From NCBI RefSeq assembly GCF_902170305.1, contig NZ_CABHWW010000008.1:62001-126000 (forward strand): a stretch of 64,000 nucleotides of DNA, written 5' to 3'. Below, one piece after another: positions 23,256 through 33,840 of the stretch. Position numbers and translations under genes: made by a program. The stretch is from Yersinia alsatica (GTDB lineage Bacteria > Pseudomonadota > Gammaproteobacteria > Enterobacterales > Enterobacteriaceae). The first letter of the stretch is position 1; each line of letters starts with the position of its first letter. Under the pieces are notes generated by a model. The model ran no database searches. It saw nothing but the letters and a program-made list of their open reading frames with translations, and was not told the DNA's origin.

Positions 23256-23398
23256 GACTACTCCACAAAGTCTTTTAAGGCGAGATAGATTTTTTGCAGG
23301 CAAAGCATAGTCCGCTAATGATAGCAGGAATTCTTCTCATCAACAGTGCTAAAAACCTCACCTGCCAATCACCCCAGTGAACTCAGGAGCGCCACGAA

Positions 23399-24340
23399 TC
23401 AGTATCCTCGTGCCACATCAACCAAACCGACCGGTTCCCTGCCCGCTTCAATAGCATGAATGTTGGCTACCACTTGATCCATTGCGGCTTCGGGTAAGGT
23501 TACCGCGGCAATGTGTGGCGTAATGGTAATCCGCGGATGGCTCCAGAAGGGGTGCATTGACGGCAAAGGTTCTTCAGCAAACACATCTAATGTCGCCGCC
23601 GCTATTTTACCCGCACTCATGGCTGCCAATAAGTCCCGCTCTAACAGATGTGCCCCACGGGCAATATTGATGATATAGGCATTGGCATTCAGTTGTGAAA
23701 AGAGTGACTGATTAAGGATCCCGGCAGTTTCTGGGGTATTCGGTAGCAGGTTAATCAACAATTGTGTCCCTTGAATGAACGCGGGCAACTTTTCTTTACC
23801 GGCAAAACTGACCACACCATCAATATTTTTTGGTGTCCGGCTCCAACAACGTACTGTAAAGCCGAACTCAGCCAGCTTGTGGGCAACACTTTTACCTAAT
23901 ACCCCCGCGCCAAGAATACCCACGGTAAATCGGTCGTGCTGATGAGGTTCCAAGGGCTGCCACTGTTTCTGTTGTTGTTGCAGTTGATACTCGTCCATTC
24001 GGCGGAAATAGCGCAATACACTGGCAACGACATATTCCTGCATTTGCAAAGACATCCCGGTATCTTCCAGCCGAATTAATGGCACTCCGGCAGGTAATGT
24101 TCCCGGATAACGCCGCTCTTGATCCAAGATAGCATCCACACCGGCACCCAGAGCAAAAACCCCTTTTAACTCAACACGTTTTGCCAGCATTTCTTGTGGT
24201 GGCTGCCAAACCAGTGCGTAATCCGCCGGTTGTGTATCACCACGTCGCCATTGCCTGATTTTCGCGGTAGGTAAACGGGATTGCAGCCCTGATAACCACG
24301 GTTTTGCTTCAACAAACGGGTGATAAAAAATAATATTCAT
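23399..24340 (-). CDS. ghrA: Glyoxylate/hydroxypyruvate reductase A
   Basis: NADPH-dependent D-2-hydroxyacid dehydrogenase family enzyme that reduces glyoxylate and hydroxypyruvate. The start at 24340 (MNIIFYHP, 313 aa) has an AAGGAG site about 9 nt upstream. Rossmann motif GILGAGVLGKSVA; catalytic Arg in NIARGAHLLE, Glu in FAEEPLP and His in TPHIAAVT are all present. First gene of leftward ghrA-ycdX-ycdY. Confidence 0.94.
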   Translation of the reverse strand: MNIIFYHPFVEAKPWLSGLQSRLPTAKIRQWRRGDTQPADYALVWQPPQEMLAKRVELKGVFALGAGVDAILDQERRYPGTLPAGVPLIRLEDTGMSLQMQEYVVASVLRYFRRMDEYQLQQQQKQWQPLEPHQHDRFTVGILGAGVLGKSVAHKLAEFGFTVRCWSRTPKNIDGVVSFAGKEKLPAFIQGTQLLINLLPNTPETAGILNQSLFSQLNANAYIINIARGAHLLERDLLAAMSAGKIAAATLDVFAEEPLPSMHPFWSHPRITITPHIAAVTLPEAAMDQVVANIHAIEAGREPVGLVDVARGY

Positions 24341-24481
24341 TATTTGCCAGCTCCTTGCGAAAGTGCCTGTTAGATTTCCGCGATTATCGTTGAGATGCAA
24401 GTGCTACTCGCAAGAAATGCCGATGAAATCAGCAAACTGCTGCAACTTTAGCTAAACAGCAGCAAAGCACACACAAGAGGG

Positions 24482-24510
24482 TTGACGCTGGGCACACTTT
24501 TGCCTACATT
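24482..24510 (+). promoter_or_regulatory. Promoter of upstream tRNA-Ser(GGA)
   Basis: TTGACG and TACATT with 17-bp spacing and a GC-rich discriminator (ACGCCGG), about 40 bp before the mature tRNA. The GC discriminator is typical of stringently controlled stable-RNA promoters. Confidence 0.7.
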
Positions 24511-24552
24511 ACGCCGGTCGACGACGGATAACGTGGTTGATAGCAGTAACAC

Positions 24553-24642
24553 GGTGAGGTGTCTGAGTGGCTGAAGGAGCACGCCTGGAAAGTGTGTATA
24601 CGCGTAAGCGTATCGAGGGTTCGAACCCCTCCCTCACCGCCA
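24553..24642 (+). tRNA. tRNA-Ser (anticodon GGA), copy 1
   Basis: 90 nt including encoded CCA. The acceptor stem GGTGAGG / CCTCACC is fully paired, the anticodon loop contains GGA within CTGGAAAG, the long class II variable arm is TACGC-GTAA-GCGTA, and the T-arm is GAGGG-TTCGAAC-CCCTC. Close to E. coli serW/serX. It has its own promoter and a downstream terminator. Confidence 0.97.
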
Positions 24643-24661
24643 TATTAAAGCAGTTAATAAG

Positions 24662-24725
24662 CGGCAATCGATGACAAACTTGGTGTTTTCCCTCAAGGCG
24701 GTTAATCAGATTGCCGTTTTTTTTC
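24662..24725 (+). terminator. Terminator after tRNA-Ser copy 1
   Basis: CGGCAATC / GATTGCCG stem with a 39-nt loop followed by eight T. The large loop makes it atypical, but the U-tract is strong. Confidence 0.6.
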
Positions 24726-24922
24726 ATTTTTTCTTCCCCTACACATTGGGCTATCTCATAACGTCCTTGGCTATTCCATGTAAATGCCACTCTGCATAAG
24801 CAGCAAGTCGCCTCATCGATTATGAACAATCTCTGTTATTAATTGATTGCGCTAGCGGCTCAAATTACATGCTACAAGGTAGTTTATATCTCCCTGAAAT
24901 ATAAACTACAAAGGTATAACGC

Positions 24923-25807
24923 ATGAGGCTATATATTGGTTCGCTATTATTCATATTCGGTTTTAGTTCTGTATTTGCGTCCCCATTGATTGTCGCCCAC
25001 CGGGCCGGAACAGCAGATCATCCAGAAAATACCCATCACGCCATCAGTATGGCGCTACATAATAAAGCCGATGTTGTATGGCTAAGCATCCAATTTAGTA
25101 AAGAAGGTATTCCGGTATTATATCGTCCCAGTGACCTTAAAGAACTGACTGATGGCAATGGCCCGGTCTCCAACTACTCTTGGGAGGACTTGCAGCAATT
25201 AGATGCTGCATATGCCTTTAATATTCAAGGCCAATATATTTATAGAGGTAAAGGAATAAAGATACCTTCATTGCGAGAAACAATTCTGTCCTATCCGGAC
25301 GCAAAGTTTTTTCTGGATATTAAATCACCTGATACCGCCCCCATTATCATGGCTGGAATACTTGATAAGCTGATAAAAGAGACGCATTCTTTCGATAGAG
25401 TGACATTTTACTCTACCGAGAAAAAATATTTGGCCGCCCTGCCGGAATATATTAATAAATTTGAGACTCGAAATTTGACCCGCCGAATTCTCACTAATGT
25501 CATTATGGCCAATGACTGCAAAATCACTAAAATCCCCGAGGATATGTTGGTCAATGAGCCTGATAAGTATCATGCCTTTGAATTAAAGCGTGATGTCAGA
25601 GTGGTCGAAAAGTATACCCTTGGTAGAGGCTCATCACGATCACAGTTGATTTGGAATCAGCCAGCCATGGCATGTTTTAAAATAAACAAAGACACCAAAG
25701 TGCTATTAATGGGGGTCAATTCCTATAAAGACTACCAGTTAGCTGACACGCTGGGAGCAGATTATGTGATGGTGGATTCCCCGTCCGCAGCCAGATATTG
25801 GCGTTAA
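24923..25807 (+). CDS. Secreted GDPD-like protein with altered active site
   Basis: Glycerophosphodiester phosphodiesterase (PF03009-like) TIM-barrel protein of 294 aa with an N-terminal signal peptide (cleavage after VFAS). The family opening AHRAGTADHPENT keeps the first catalytic His-Arg and PENT. The usual ExD metal pair is replaced (WLSIQ where IELDV is expected), the next HD is YRP, and the later ExK is DIK. Metal-dependent GDPD catalysis is therefore doubtful; a divergent or non-catalytic role is possible. It sits alone between two tRNA-Ser genes, suggesting acquisition with tRNA duplication. Confidence 0.75.
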   Translation: MRLYIGSLLFIFGFSSVFASPLIVAHRAGTADHPENTHHAISMALHNKADVVWLSIQFSKEGIPVLYRPSDLKELTDGNGPVSNYSWEDLQQLDAAYAFNIQGQYIYRGKGIKIPSLRETILSYPDAKFFLDIKSPDTAPIIMAGILDKLIKETHSFDRVTFYSTEKKYLAALPEYINKFETRNLTRRILTNVIMANDCKITKIPEDMLVNEPDKYHAFELKRDVRVVEKYTLGRGSSRSQLIWNQPAMACFKINKDTKVLLMGVNSYKDYQLADTLGADYVMVDSPSAARYWR

Positions 25808-25882
25808 GTAGGCATAATTCGCCTGCGAATTCTTCTATATGAGTGCAGAATAACCAGATGACAAACAACGAATAAATACTGC

Positions 25883-25911
25883 TTGACCATCAGGCTGCCG
25901 GTCACTATAGT
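25883..25911 (+). promoter_or_regulatory. Promoter of downstream tRNA-Ser(GGA)
   Basis: TTGACC and TATAGT with 17-bp spacing, followed by a GC-rich discriminator (ACCGCCCC), about 35 bp before the mature tRNA. Confidence 0.75.
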
Positions 25912-25946
25912 ACCGCCCCGTTGCAGTGCATAGCGCGGTAACGTAC

Positions 25947-26036
25947 GGTGAGGTGTCTGAGTGGCTGAAGGAGCACGCCTGGAAAGTGTGTATACGCGTA
26001 AGTGTATCGAGGGTTCGAACCCCTCTCTCACCGCCA
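25947..26036 (+). tRNA. tRNA-Ser (anticodon GGA), copy 2
   Basis: 90 nt with CCA, differing from copy 1 at two positions. Both changes convert G-C to G-U pairs: one in the variable arm (GTGTA for GCGTA) and one at the inner end of the acceptor stem (TCTCACC for CCTCACC). Own promoter and terminator; the two copies are 1394 bp apart start to start. Confidence 0.97.
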
Positions 26037-26047
26037 TATTCGAGCGA

Positions 26048-26076
26048 AAGGCTCTGACGAAAGTCAGGGCCTTTTT
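26048..26076 (+). terminator. Terminator after tRNA-Ser copy 2
   Basis: AAGGCTCTGAC / GTCAGGGCCTT stem closed by a GAAA tetraloop and followed by TTTTTC. Confidence 0.85.
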
Positions 26077-26111
26077 CTTTGCTGCCCCATCTGGTTGCTG
26101 CTCCGTTATGA

Positions 26112-27224
26112 CTAGCGGCGGCGCTTCTCTTTCACCGTGCGATCCCCCAGTGGAGAAAACGGCATTAAGCGGCTATAAACCACTTGATTACGGCCTTGAT
26201 TCTTAGCTTGATACAGTGCTTCGTCGGTCATTTTCAGTGCTGTTAGCATCGACATTCCCGGTAGATAAAGTGAAGCGCCAATAGAAATGGTCGCCTTTAT
26301 TGTCCGTCCATCAGACAATTCTACCGTTAAGTCCTCAACTCGCTGTCGAATGCGCTCAGCAACGGCTTTAATAGCCTGTGGTTCATGACGATGAGTGATA
26401 ATAATAAACTCCTCCCCGCCATAGCGGCCGACAAAATCCTCATCCCTGATAGCTGACATCAATAACTTGCCAACCGCCGTCAGCAAAATATCACCGCCGT
26501 TATGTCCATAGGTGTCATTAACGGATTTAAAATGGTCAAGATCTAAAATCATCAGGCCACATGCCTGACGACTGTTATGAATTGCCGTCAGCCGATAATC
26601 GACGCTGGCTCTGTTATTTAATTGCGTTAATTTGTCAGTATTGGCTCGGTTCTTCATCGAAAAATAGGCGTAAATATGGCGCTCTTTAAAATTCAACGCA
26701 TGATAACAAATAGCCAAACAGAGCACAGAAATCAGCTGATATACCATGACCTGAGTCCAGGTAAGTGATTGCGGTACGAGTAATAAAGCGGCGATCATTC
26801 TGTAAATCGCGATTAAAATAATCGTCATGTAGAATATGCGATTACTCTTTTTCTCCCATACCTTAGAGAATAAAAGAGGAATAAAAGCTATTGTTATTAA
26901 AATGTTATCTAGCGTAATCCAGCCGGTAAAAGCAAAGTTTATCACCAGCGCAGTCAAACTACTGAGCCAGCCACCATAAAAGGTAACCAAAATAATTGGG
27001 ATAAGCTCGAAGCTGTAGAAGAATGACCCGGAAATAATCCACTGGTCTTGATTGAGATAGAGTGAAACCAACCCCGAAGCAAAGCCAAACACGATGCGTT
27101 TCCAAATGTCACCATCGTAAGAAAAAGCGCTATTTTTACTTAAGGCAAAATAACTAATAGAGAGTGTCGCATAGGTTACACAAGCATCTCGATATAACGT
27201 TGACAGAGATTCTAATTCACTCAT
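26112..27224 (-). CDS. Membrane diguanylate cyclase (GGDEF)
   Basis: 370 aa. An N-terminal membrane sensory region has about five or six hydrophobic segments (residues ~15-175). It is followed by a GGDEF domain with substrate motif DLDHFKSVNDTYGHNGGD and active-site GRYGGEEF. An inhibitory I-site RxxD (RDED) sits five residues before GGEEF. It should synthesise cyclic di-GMP with product inhibition, controlling biofilm or motility; the input signal is unknown. Not recognised as HmsT by context. It is separated from divergent dauA by 561 bp, so probably monocistronic. Confidence 0.9.
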   Translation of the reverse strand: MSELESLSTLYRDACVTYATLSISYFALSKNSAFSYDGDIWKRIVFGFASGLVSLYLNQDQWIISGSFFYSFELIPIILVTFYGGWLSSLTALVINFAFTGWITLDNILITIAFIPLLFSKVWEKKSNRIFYMTIILIAIYRMIAALLLVPQSLTWTQVMVYQLISVLCLAICYHALNFKERHIYAYFSMKNRANTDKLTQLNNRASVDYRLTAIHNSRQACGLMILDLDHFKSVNDTYGHNGGDILLTAVGKLLMSAIRDEDFVGRYGGEEFIIITHRHEPQAIKAVAERIRQRVEDLTVELSDGRTIKATISIGASLYLPGMSMLTALKMTDEALYQAKNQGRNQVVYSRLMPFSPLGDRTVKEKRRR

Positions 27225-27785
27225 GGCGTAGCATCAGTCCTTTGAATTTTATATGTTGATTCTGACCGATATTGATGTTGCCAACTGGCGACTAACATTA
27301 GTTCGCTTTTTAATTTTAAGTTATTCATTGCAATTCCTAAACATTCAATTTGGCAATGGCTCTAGTTTCTAATCTAGATCTTAGCTGTGAGATAGCCTTT
27401 ATTCCTGAATAATTTCATTATGCGGCCTGCCTCTCTCTTCAGGTAACAAGATATCTCCTAATCACTTAATTCTCATCCAACAGCGCCAGGTTTATCAGCT
27501 CTTAATGCTTATTATTCAGTTTCTGGTACTTGAGGTGGATAAACAGTGCTATAGAGCATAATAGCTACTTTTCATTTGCTGATAGCGTAAATTCTCTTGC
27601 CAGCTGTGAATCTGTTCATTTAAACCACTTTATAAAACGGACGGTTATCTACTTTTCCGCCAGAGATTGATATACATCTAGATCTCATCCTGCGAATTGG
27701 CGTATCGTTGTTATTAGCTACTCGAGACGGACCCATATTGGCCCGCCATTTATTTTGTCTTTTCTTTATTTGGTTTGCACCTTAG
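27225..27785. other. Intergenic region between cyclase gene and dauA
   Basis: 561 bp, AT-rich, no convincing ORF, RNA or repeat seen apart from two occurrences of ATCTAGATCT-like sequence. It should contain both divergent promoters. Confidence 0.5.
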
Positions 27786-29486
27786 ATGAAAACGCACGGA
27801 ATTAACGGCATTAGGCCGTTCAGCGCGCTTATTGACGCTTGCTGGCGAGAAACCTATACATTTCAAAGGCTTATCAAAGATATAATTGCCGGTGTCACCG
27901 TCGGTATTATTGCCATCCCATTGGCTATGGCACTGGCGATTGCCAGTGGTGTTCCCCCACAATATGGCTTATATACCTCGGCTATCGCCGGGATCGTTAT
28001 TGCTGTTAGTGGTGGTTCGCGATATAGCGTATCTGGCCCGACTGCCGCTTTTGTGGTTATTCTTTATCCCGTTTCACAGCAATTTGGTTTGGCTGGTTTA
28101 TTATTGGCCACATTAATATCGGGGATATTTTTACTGTGCATGGGATTAGGCCGACTAGGGCGCTTAATAGAATATATTCCATTGTCAGTGACCCTCGGCT
28201 TTACTTCGGGGATCGGTATCACCATTGCCACCATGCAAGTGAAGGATTTCTTTGGCCTTCACATGGAGGAAGTGCCGGAAAACTATGTTGGCAAAGTTGC
28301 AGCTCTCGCACAATCACTGCCAACCATTAACTTCAGTGATACGTTAATTGCCACTGTCACATTGATGGTGCTGATTTTGTGGCCACGATTAAAACTAAAG
28401 TTACCGGGTCACTTACCTGCATTGGTTGCTGGCACCGCCGTTATGGGCCTGTTATCGCTGTTTGATCATCAGGTTGCCACTATCGGCTCACGTTTTGGCT
28501 ATTTGCTGGCTGATGGTACTCAAGGCCACGGCATCCCCCCTATTCTGCCGCAGTTTGTCCTTCCCTGGCACCTTCCAGCTGCCAACGGGCAAGAGTTTGT
28601 CCTGAACTGGGCCACTCTCTCTGCACTACTGCCGGCGGCCTTTTCGATGGCCATGTTAGGGGCGATTGAGTCATTGTTATGCGCGGTGGTGCTTGATGGC
28701 ATGACCGGGCAAAAACACCATTCAAATAGTGAATTGGTTGGGCAAGGATTGGGTAATATGGTCGCACCATTCTTTGGTGGCATCACCGCCACCGCCGCCA
28801 TAGCGCGCTCAGCGGCCAACGTCCGCGCCGGGGCAACGTCACCTGTATCGGCCATTGTCCATGCCCTACTGGTGTTGCTAGCTTTACTGGTTCTGGCGCC
28901 GATGCTGTCTTATCTGCCGTTAGCTGCCATGGCCTCTTTACTGTTGATAGTGGCCTGGAACATGAGTGAGGCGCACAAAGTTGTCGATTTACTGCGGCGT
29001 GGCCCCAAAGACGACATCATCGTGATGCTGTTGTGTATGAGCCTGACAGTCTTATTCGACATGGTGATTGCTATCACTGTGGGGATTGTATTGGCCTCAT
29101 TGCTATTCATGCGCCGTATCGCCCGCATGACGCGCTTAAGTGAAATACCGGCAGAAATGAATGAGCACACCTTGATATTGCGGGTTAACGGGCCGCTGTT
29201 TTTCGCCGCGGCTGAGCGCATATTTAGCGAGTTATTGAGCCGTAGTGAACATTACGAAACGATTATTCTGCAATGGGATGCCGTGCCGGTGCTGGATGCG
29301 GGGGGTCTAAATGCCTTCCTGCGCTTCACTGAGGCGCTGAATGAACATCAGCAACTCATCATCACAGATATACCTTTCCAGCCGCTGAAGACGCTGGCAA
29401 GAGCTAGAGTGCAGCCAATTGAGGGCAAGTTGAGTTTCTATGGCTCATTGCCAGAGGCCCTGGACGTTTTACGCGCCAAAGCTTAA
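27786..29486 (+). CDS. dauA: C4-dicarboxylic acid transporter DauA (SulP family)
   Basis: SLC26/SulP carrier; E. coli DauA (YchM) takes up succinate and other C4-dicarboxylates aerobically at acid pH. 566 aa: a membrane domain starting [28 protein letters not shown] with the SulP signature [15 protein letters not shown], then a C-terminal STAS domain (about residues 455-560, [18 protein letters not shown]). No good Shine-Dalgarno precedes the ATG. In E. coli this gene follows prs; here it lies beyond kdsA, a synteny change. Confidence 0.95.
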   Translation: MKTHGINGIRPFSALIDACWRETYTFQRLIKDIIAGVTVGIIAIPLAMALAIASGVPPQYGLYTSAIAGIVIAVSGGSRYSVSGPTAAFVVILYPVSQQFGLAGLLLATLISGIFLLCMGLGRLGRLIEYIPLSVTLGFTSGIGITIATMQVKDFFGLHMEEVPENYVGKVAALAQSLPTINFSDTLIATVTLMVLILWPRLKLKLPGHLPALVAGTAVMGLLSLFDHQVATIGSRFGYLLADGTQGHGIPPILPQFVLPWHLPAANGQEFVLNWATLSALLPAAFSMAMLGAIESLLCAVVLDGMTGQKHHSNSELVGQGLGNMVAPFFGGITATAAIARSAANVRAGATSPVSAIVHALLVLLALLVLAPMLSYLPLAAMASLLLIVAWNMSEAHKVVDLLRRGPKDDIIVMLLCMSLTVLFDMVIAITVGIVLASLLFMRRIARMTRLSEIPAEMNEHTLILRVNGPLFFAAAERIFSELLSRSEHYETIILQWDAVPVLDAGGLNAFLRFTEALNEHQQLIITDIPFQPLKTLARARVQPIEGKLSFYGSLPEALDVLRAKA

Positions 29487-29513
29487 CCCGTTTGACACTC
29501 TTGTTCGGCGATC

Positions 29514-29550
29514 AAAAAAGGCAGTGTAGTTATCTACACTGCCTTTTATT
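29514..29550. terminator. Bidirectional terminator between dauA and kdsA
   Basis: AAAAGGCAGTGTAG / CTACACTGCCTTTT hairpin with a TTAT loop and A/T tracts on both sides, serving convergent dauA and kdsA. Confidence 0.92.
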
Positions 29551-29579
29551 TATTCACGCTAAATACCGAAAATATTAAG

Positions 29580-30464
<885 letters not shown>

Positions 30465-30546
30465 TTAATAACAGCAGCTTAACCGCAACAAATAACGCAA
30501 GAATCCTGTCGCCGATGCTGCGCCACATCCGCTATAGAAAAGAGAA

Positions 30547-31356
30547 TCAGTGCAACGTCACTCGCTGTTGTTCAATGGAGTGGATCTGCATTTTTATCAT
30601 TTCAGCGATAGGGTCTTCTGGGCACTGTTCAACAAAATAGCTTAAATCCGAGATAGCAATGTGATTGCAATCCAGTTGGGCATAAATCAGGCCACGGTCG
30701 CGGATTTCATATGGGTCATCGGGATCAAAAGCCAATACCGCTTCACTGGCCCGCAAGGCCAGCTCCATCTGCTTCTCTTCCATTAATGCCGCTTTTAGTG
30801 TGTCGAGCATTTTGCGTACAATCAGGGTATTTTCCGCTTCTTCCAAATCTTCATCTTCCAATTCGGCACTCAGCCCCAGATTACCCTTGATCCACACTTC
30901 CAGCACATGCTCGTTCAGTGTTTCACCATTCAGTGGGTTAATCAGCCACATCTCTTCATCGAGCCAGTCGGCACGAAGAATTAATTGGGTTGGGAAAATG
31001 ACTGGCATCAGCGGCAAGTCCAGCTGATGTGCAATATGCAAGAAAATAACCCCCAGCGACACCGGAGTCCCCTGCCGTTTATCCAGCACTTTATCCAGCC
31101 AGATAGCATCAGACAGACGATAAACACCACCTGCACCACCAAATTTCCATTGGTGGTAAAACAGATCGATAAGCACTTCTAATTGCTGATCCTGATTGAG
31201 CCCCTCGGGCATCGCAGCCTTGGCATCATCGACCAGCTGTTGCAGTTGATTGCGCACATCAGCCAGTGGAAAATTCTGTCGAATCTCCTGGGTAACCAGT
31301 AGCACCCCCTCACACAGGGACGCGTTGTTAAATTCGAAATCAGCAATGCGACTCAT
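30547..31356 (-). CDS. sirB1: SirB1 transglutaminase-like/TPR protein
   Basis: SirB1 (YchA) family: a transglutaminase-like N-terminal domain and a C-terminal TPR-like segment; exact function unknown. 269 aa. Family blocks: FYHQWKFGGAGGVYRLSDAIWLD, RQGTPVSLGVIFLHIA, and DPDDPYEIRDRGLIYAQLDC. Its ATG overlaps the sirB2 stop by 4 nt (ATGA). Confidence 0.93.
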   Translation of the reverse strand: MSRIADFEFNNASLCEGVLLVTQEIRQNFPLADVRNQLQQLVDDAKAAMPEGLNQDQQLEVLIDLFYHQWKFGGAGGVYRLSDAIWLDKVLDKRQGTPVSLGVIFLHIAHQLDLPLMPVIFPTQLILRADWLDEEMWLINPLNGETLNEHVLEVWIKGNLGLSAELEDEDLEEAENTLIVRKMLDTLKAALMEEKQMELALRASEAVLAFDPDDPYEIRDRGLIYAQLDCNHIAISDLSYFVEQCPEDPIAEMIKMQIHSIEQQRVTLH

Positions 31357-31754
31357 AGATATCCCATCAGCAGTGGTAACTTAGTTGTTGCCAGTTTGAC
31401 AATTAAATACAGGCAACCCAATGCGAGTATAAAGGCCAGCCAGCGACTTTTCTGGCTGCGGGTTCGCTTACCTAATGCAACATAGCCAAGCAGGATATAG
31501 ATAATAACGCCAAACAGCTTTTCAGTCAGCCATGTTCCTTGCGGACTGAAAGGATAAAATCCGGTAATAAAGATCAATACAATGCCGCTGACAAATAGCA
31601 GCGTATCATTAATATGTGGCGTTATCTTTACCCAGCGTTTGTCCATCATAGCTGAACCACGACATTTCCAGAAGAAACGTAGTACAAACAGCGTAATACT
31701 GATGACCACCGTGAGTAAATGCAAATACTTCATGGCGATGTAATCAATCCACAT
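31353..31754 (-). CDS. sirB2: SirB2 family inner membrane protein
   Basis: Small membrane protein with four hydrophobic segments, SirB family; function unknown. 133 aa: KYLHLLTVVISITLFVLRFFW, RWVKITPHINDTLLFVSG, and a C-terminal GCLYLIVKLATTKLPLLMGYL. Translationally coupled to sirB1. Confidence 0.9.
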   Translation of the reverse strand: MWIDYIAMKYLHLLTVVISITLFVLRFFWKCRGSAMMDKRWVKITPHINDTLLFVSGIVLIFITGFYPFSPQGTWLTEKLFGVIIYILLGYVALGKRTRSQKSRWLAFILALGCLYLIVKLATTKLPLLMGYL

Positions 31755-31878
31755 GACTTCGCTTCCTTATTTTACCCATTTTGATTGGTATTGCAGCCAT
31801 CTCAGCCGCCTTACTCGTGACGTTGGGCATATGTTAATTATTCATCGCTATTTATGTATTCAGTACAGAAATTCGATT

Positions 31879-32727
31879 TTAACGGGAATTTTCTTGATTA
31901 AACCGCCACTGCCCAAGTGTGACACGATCATTATTACCATAATCTTTATGCGTCATTACAGCACTAAATCCCGCATTCTTAAGTAATTTCTGTACCGCCC
32001 CGGCTTGCTGCCAACCATGCTCCAGCATCAACCAGCCTCCCGCCTCTAAATATGCCGGCGACTGGCGAATAATCTCAGCCAAATCAGCCAGCCCTTCAGC
32101 AGGGGCCACCAGTGCACTGTGCGGTTCATAGCGAACATCACCTTGGTTAAGGTGGGGGTCATTAGCATCAATATAAGGGGGGTTACTGACAATCAGCGTA
32201 AATAGCCCGCTCACTGACTCAAACCAGCTACTTTGCAGAAAATACACATTATTGATGGCAAGTTTTTCTGCATTATGGCGGGCTAGTGCCACAGCATCGG
32301 CTTTAATATCGCCGCCAACCACTGAGCAATCTGGGCGTTCGCTGGCGATAGCTAATGCGATGGCACCGGTGCCGGTACCTAAGTCCAAAATGCGGCAAGG
32401 AGTGGCGGGTAGATGAGCCAATGCCTGTTCCACCAAGCATTCGGTATCTGGGCGCGGGATTAATGTGGCGGAGGAAACACTCAATGGTAGCGACCAGAAT
32501 TCGCGCTCCCCGACCAAATATGCTATCGGCTCCCCTTGTTCACGACGAGCAGCCAATGGCTCTAATACAGCTAATTGTTCCGCGGTCAGCACGGTTTCAC
32601 CGAAAGCCAGCAAATAGGTACGCGCACGCCCTGTCACGAAACTCAACAGGATCTCGGCATCGCGCTTCGGGCTGTCACTCTGGTTAAAACGGGCTGCCGC
32701 TAACGACAGCCACTGCTGATAATCCAT
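31879..32727 (-). CDS. prmC: Release factor glutamine methyltransferase PrmC
   Basis: N5-methylates the Gln of the GGQ motif in RF1 and RF2. 282 aa. The SAM motif is ILDLGTGTGAIALAIA and the catalytic NPPY is in IVSNPPYIDAND. Its ATG overlaps the prfA stop by one base (TAATG), so enzyme and substrate are translationally coupled. C-terminus slightly longer than the 277-aa E. coli protein. Confidence 0.97.
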   Translation of the reverse strand: MDYQQWLSLAAARFNQSDSPKRDAEILLSFVTGRARTYLLAFGETVLTAEQLAVLEPLAARREQGEPIAYLVGEREFWSLPLSVSSATLIPRPDTECLVEQALAHLPATPCRILDLGTGTGAIALAIASERPDCSVVGGDIKADAVALARHNAEKLAINNVYFLQSSWFESVSGLFTLIVSNPPYIDANDPHLNQGDVRYEPHSALVAPAEGLADLAEIIRQSPAYLEAGGWLMLEHGWQQAGAVQKLLKNAGFSAVMTHKDYGNNDRVTLGQWRFNQENSR

Positions 32728-33809
32728 TAGTCTTGCTCAGACAACGCAGAGAGTTGATCAGCTTGATATTCCTGCACAATTGGCTGAATCAACATATCCA
32801 ATTTGCCTTCCATCACTTCATCCAGACGGTACAGTGTCAGGTTGATACGATGGTCAGTGACACGCCCCTGTGGGAAGTTATAGGTACGATTGCGGTCTGA
32901 GCGGTCGCCAGAACCTAACAGGTTGCGACGTTCAGAGGCTTCCGCCAACTGACGCTTCTGCATTTCTGCGGCACGGATACGCGCCCCCAACACTGACATC
33001 GCTTTAGCTTTATTCTTATGCTGTGAACGCTCGTCCTGACACTCCACCACAATCCCTGTTGGGATATGGGTAATACGAATGGCCGAATCCGTGGTGTTAA
33101 CGTGCTGACCACCGGCACCTGATGAGCGGAAGGTATCAATACGCAAATCACCGGCATTGATCTCTGGCATTTCAGCTTCAGGAATAGCTGGCATCACCGC
33201 AACGGTACAGGCCGAGGTATGAATACGGCCTTGCGATTCGGTTTCTGGTACACGCTGCACACGGTGACCGCCGGACTCAAACTTCAACTGGCCAAAGACG
33301 CCGTCACCGGAAACCTTGGCAATGACCTCTTTATAACCGCCATGCTCACCTTCACTGGCGCTCATGATTTCAACTTTCCAACGGCGCGCTTCGGCATAAC
33401 GGCTGTACATGCGGAACATGTCACCGGCAAAAATAGCTGCTTCGTCGCCACCGGTTCCAGCACGAATTTCCAAGAAGCAATCGCGCTCATCGTCAGGGTC
33501 TTTTGGCAGCAATAACAGTTGTAATTGCTGTTCCAGCTCTTCACTACGAGCTTTGGCTTCTTTCAGTTCTTCCTGTGCCATTTCACGCATTTCAGGATCT
33601 TCGAGCATCATTTCTGCCGCTTCGAGGTCATCTTGCACACTGCGCCATTCTTTAAAACAGCGAGTGACATCCGTCAATTGCGCATATTCACGAGATAACG
33701 CGCGGAAACGGTCTTGATCGGCAATAACGCTGGCATCGCCAAGGTGCGCCAGCACTTCTTCGTGGCGCTCTTGTAACGCTTCCAGTTTGGCAACAATAGA
33801 AGACTTCAT
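32727..33809 (-). CDS. prfA: Peptide chain release factor 1
   Basis: Recognises UAA and UAG stop codons and triggers peptide release. 360 aa. The catalytic GGQ is in [15 protein letters not shown] (residue ~235) and the stop-codon PxT motif is PET in [10 protein letters not shown]. Lies between hemA and prmC in the conserved order. Confidence 0.98.
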   Translation of the reverse strand: MKSSIVAKLEALQERHEEVLAHLGDASVIADQDRFRALSREYAQLTDVTRCFKEWRSVQDDLEAAEMMLEDPEMREMAQEELKEAKARSEELEQQLQLLLLPKDPDDERDCFLEIRAGTGGDEAAIFAGDMFRMYSRYAEARRWKVEIMSASEGEHGGYKEVIAKVSGDGVFGQLKFESGGHRVQRVPETESQGRIHTSACTVAVMPAIPEAEMPEINAGDLRIDTFRSSGAGGQHVNTTDSAIRITHIPTGIVVECQDERSQHKNKAKAMSVLGARIRAAEMQKRQLAEASERRNLLGSGDRSDRNRTYNFPQGRVTDHRINLTLYRLDEVMEGKLDMLIQPIVQEYQADQLSALSEQD

Positions 33810-33840
33810 CCGTGGTTTTAAACCCTGTAATTAGAGGAAA

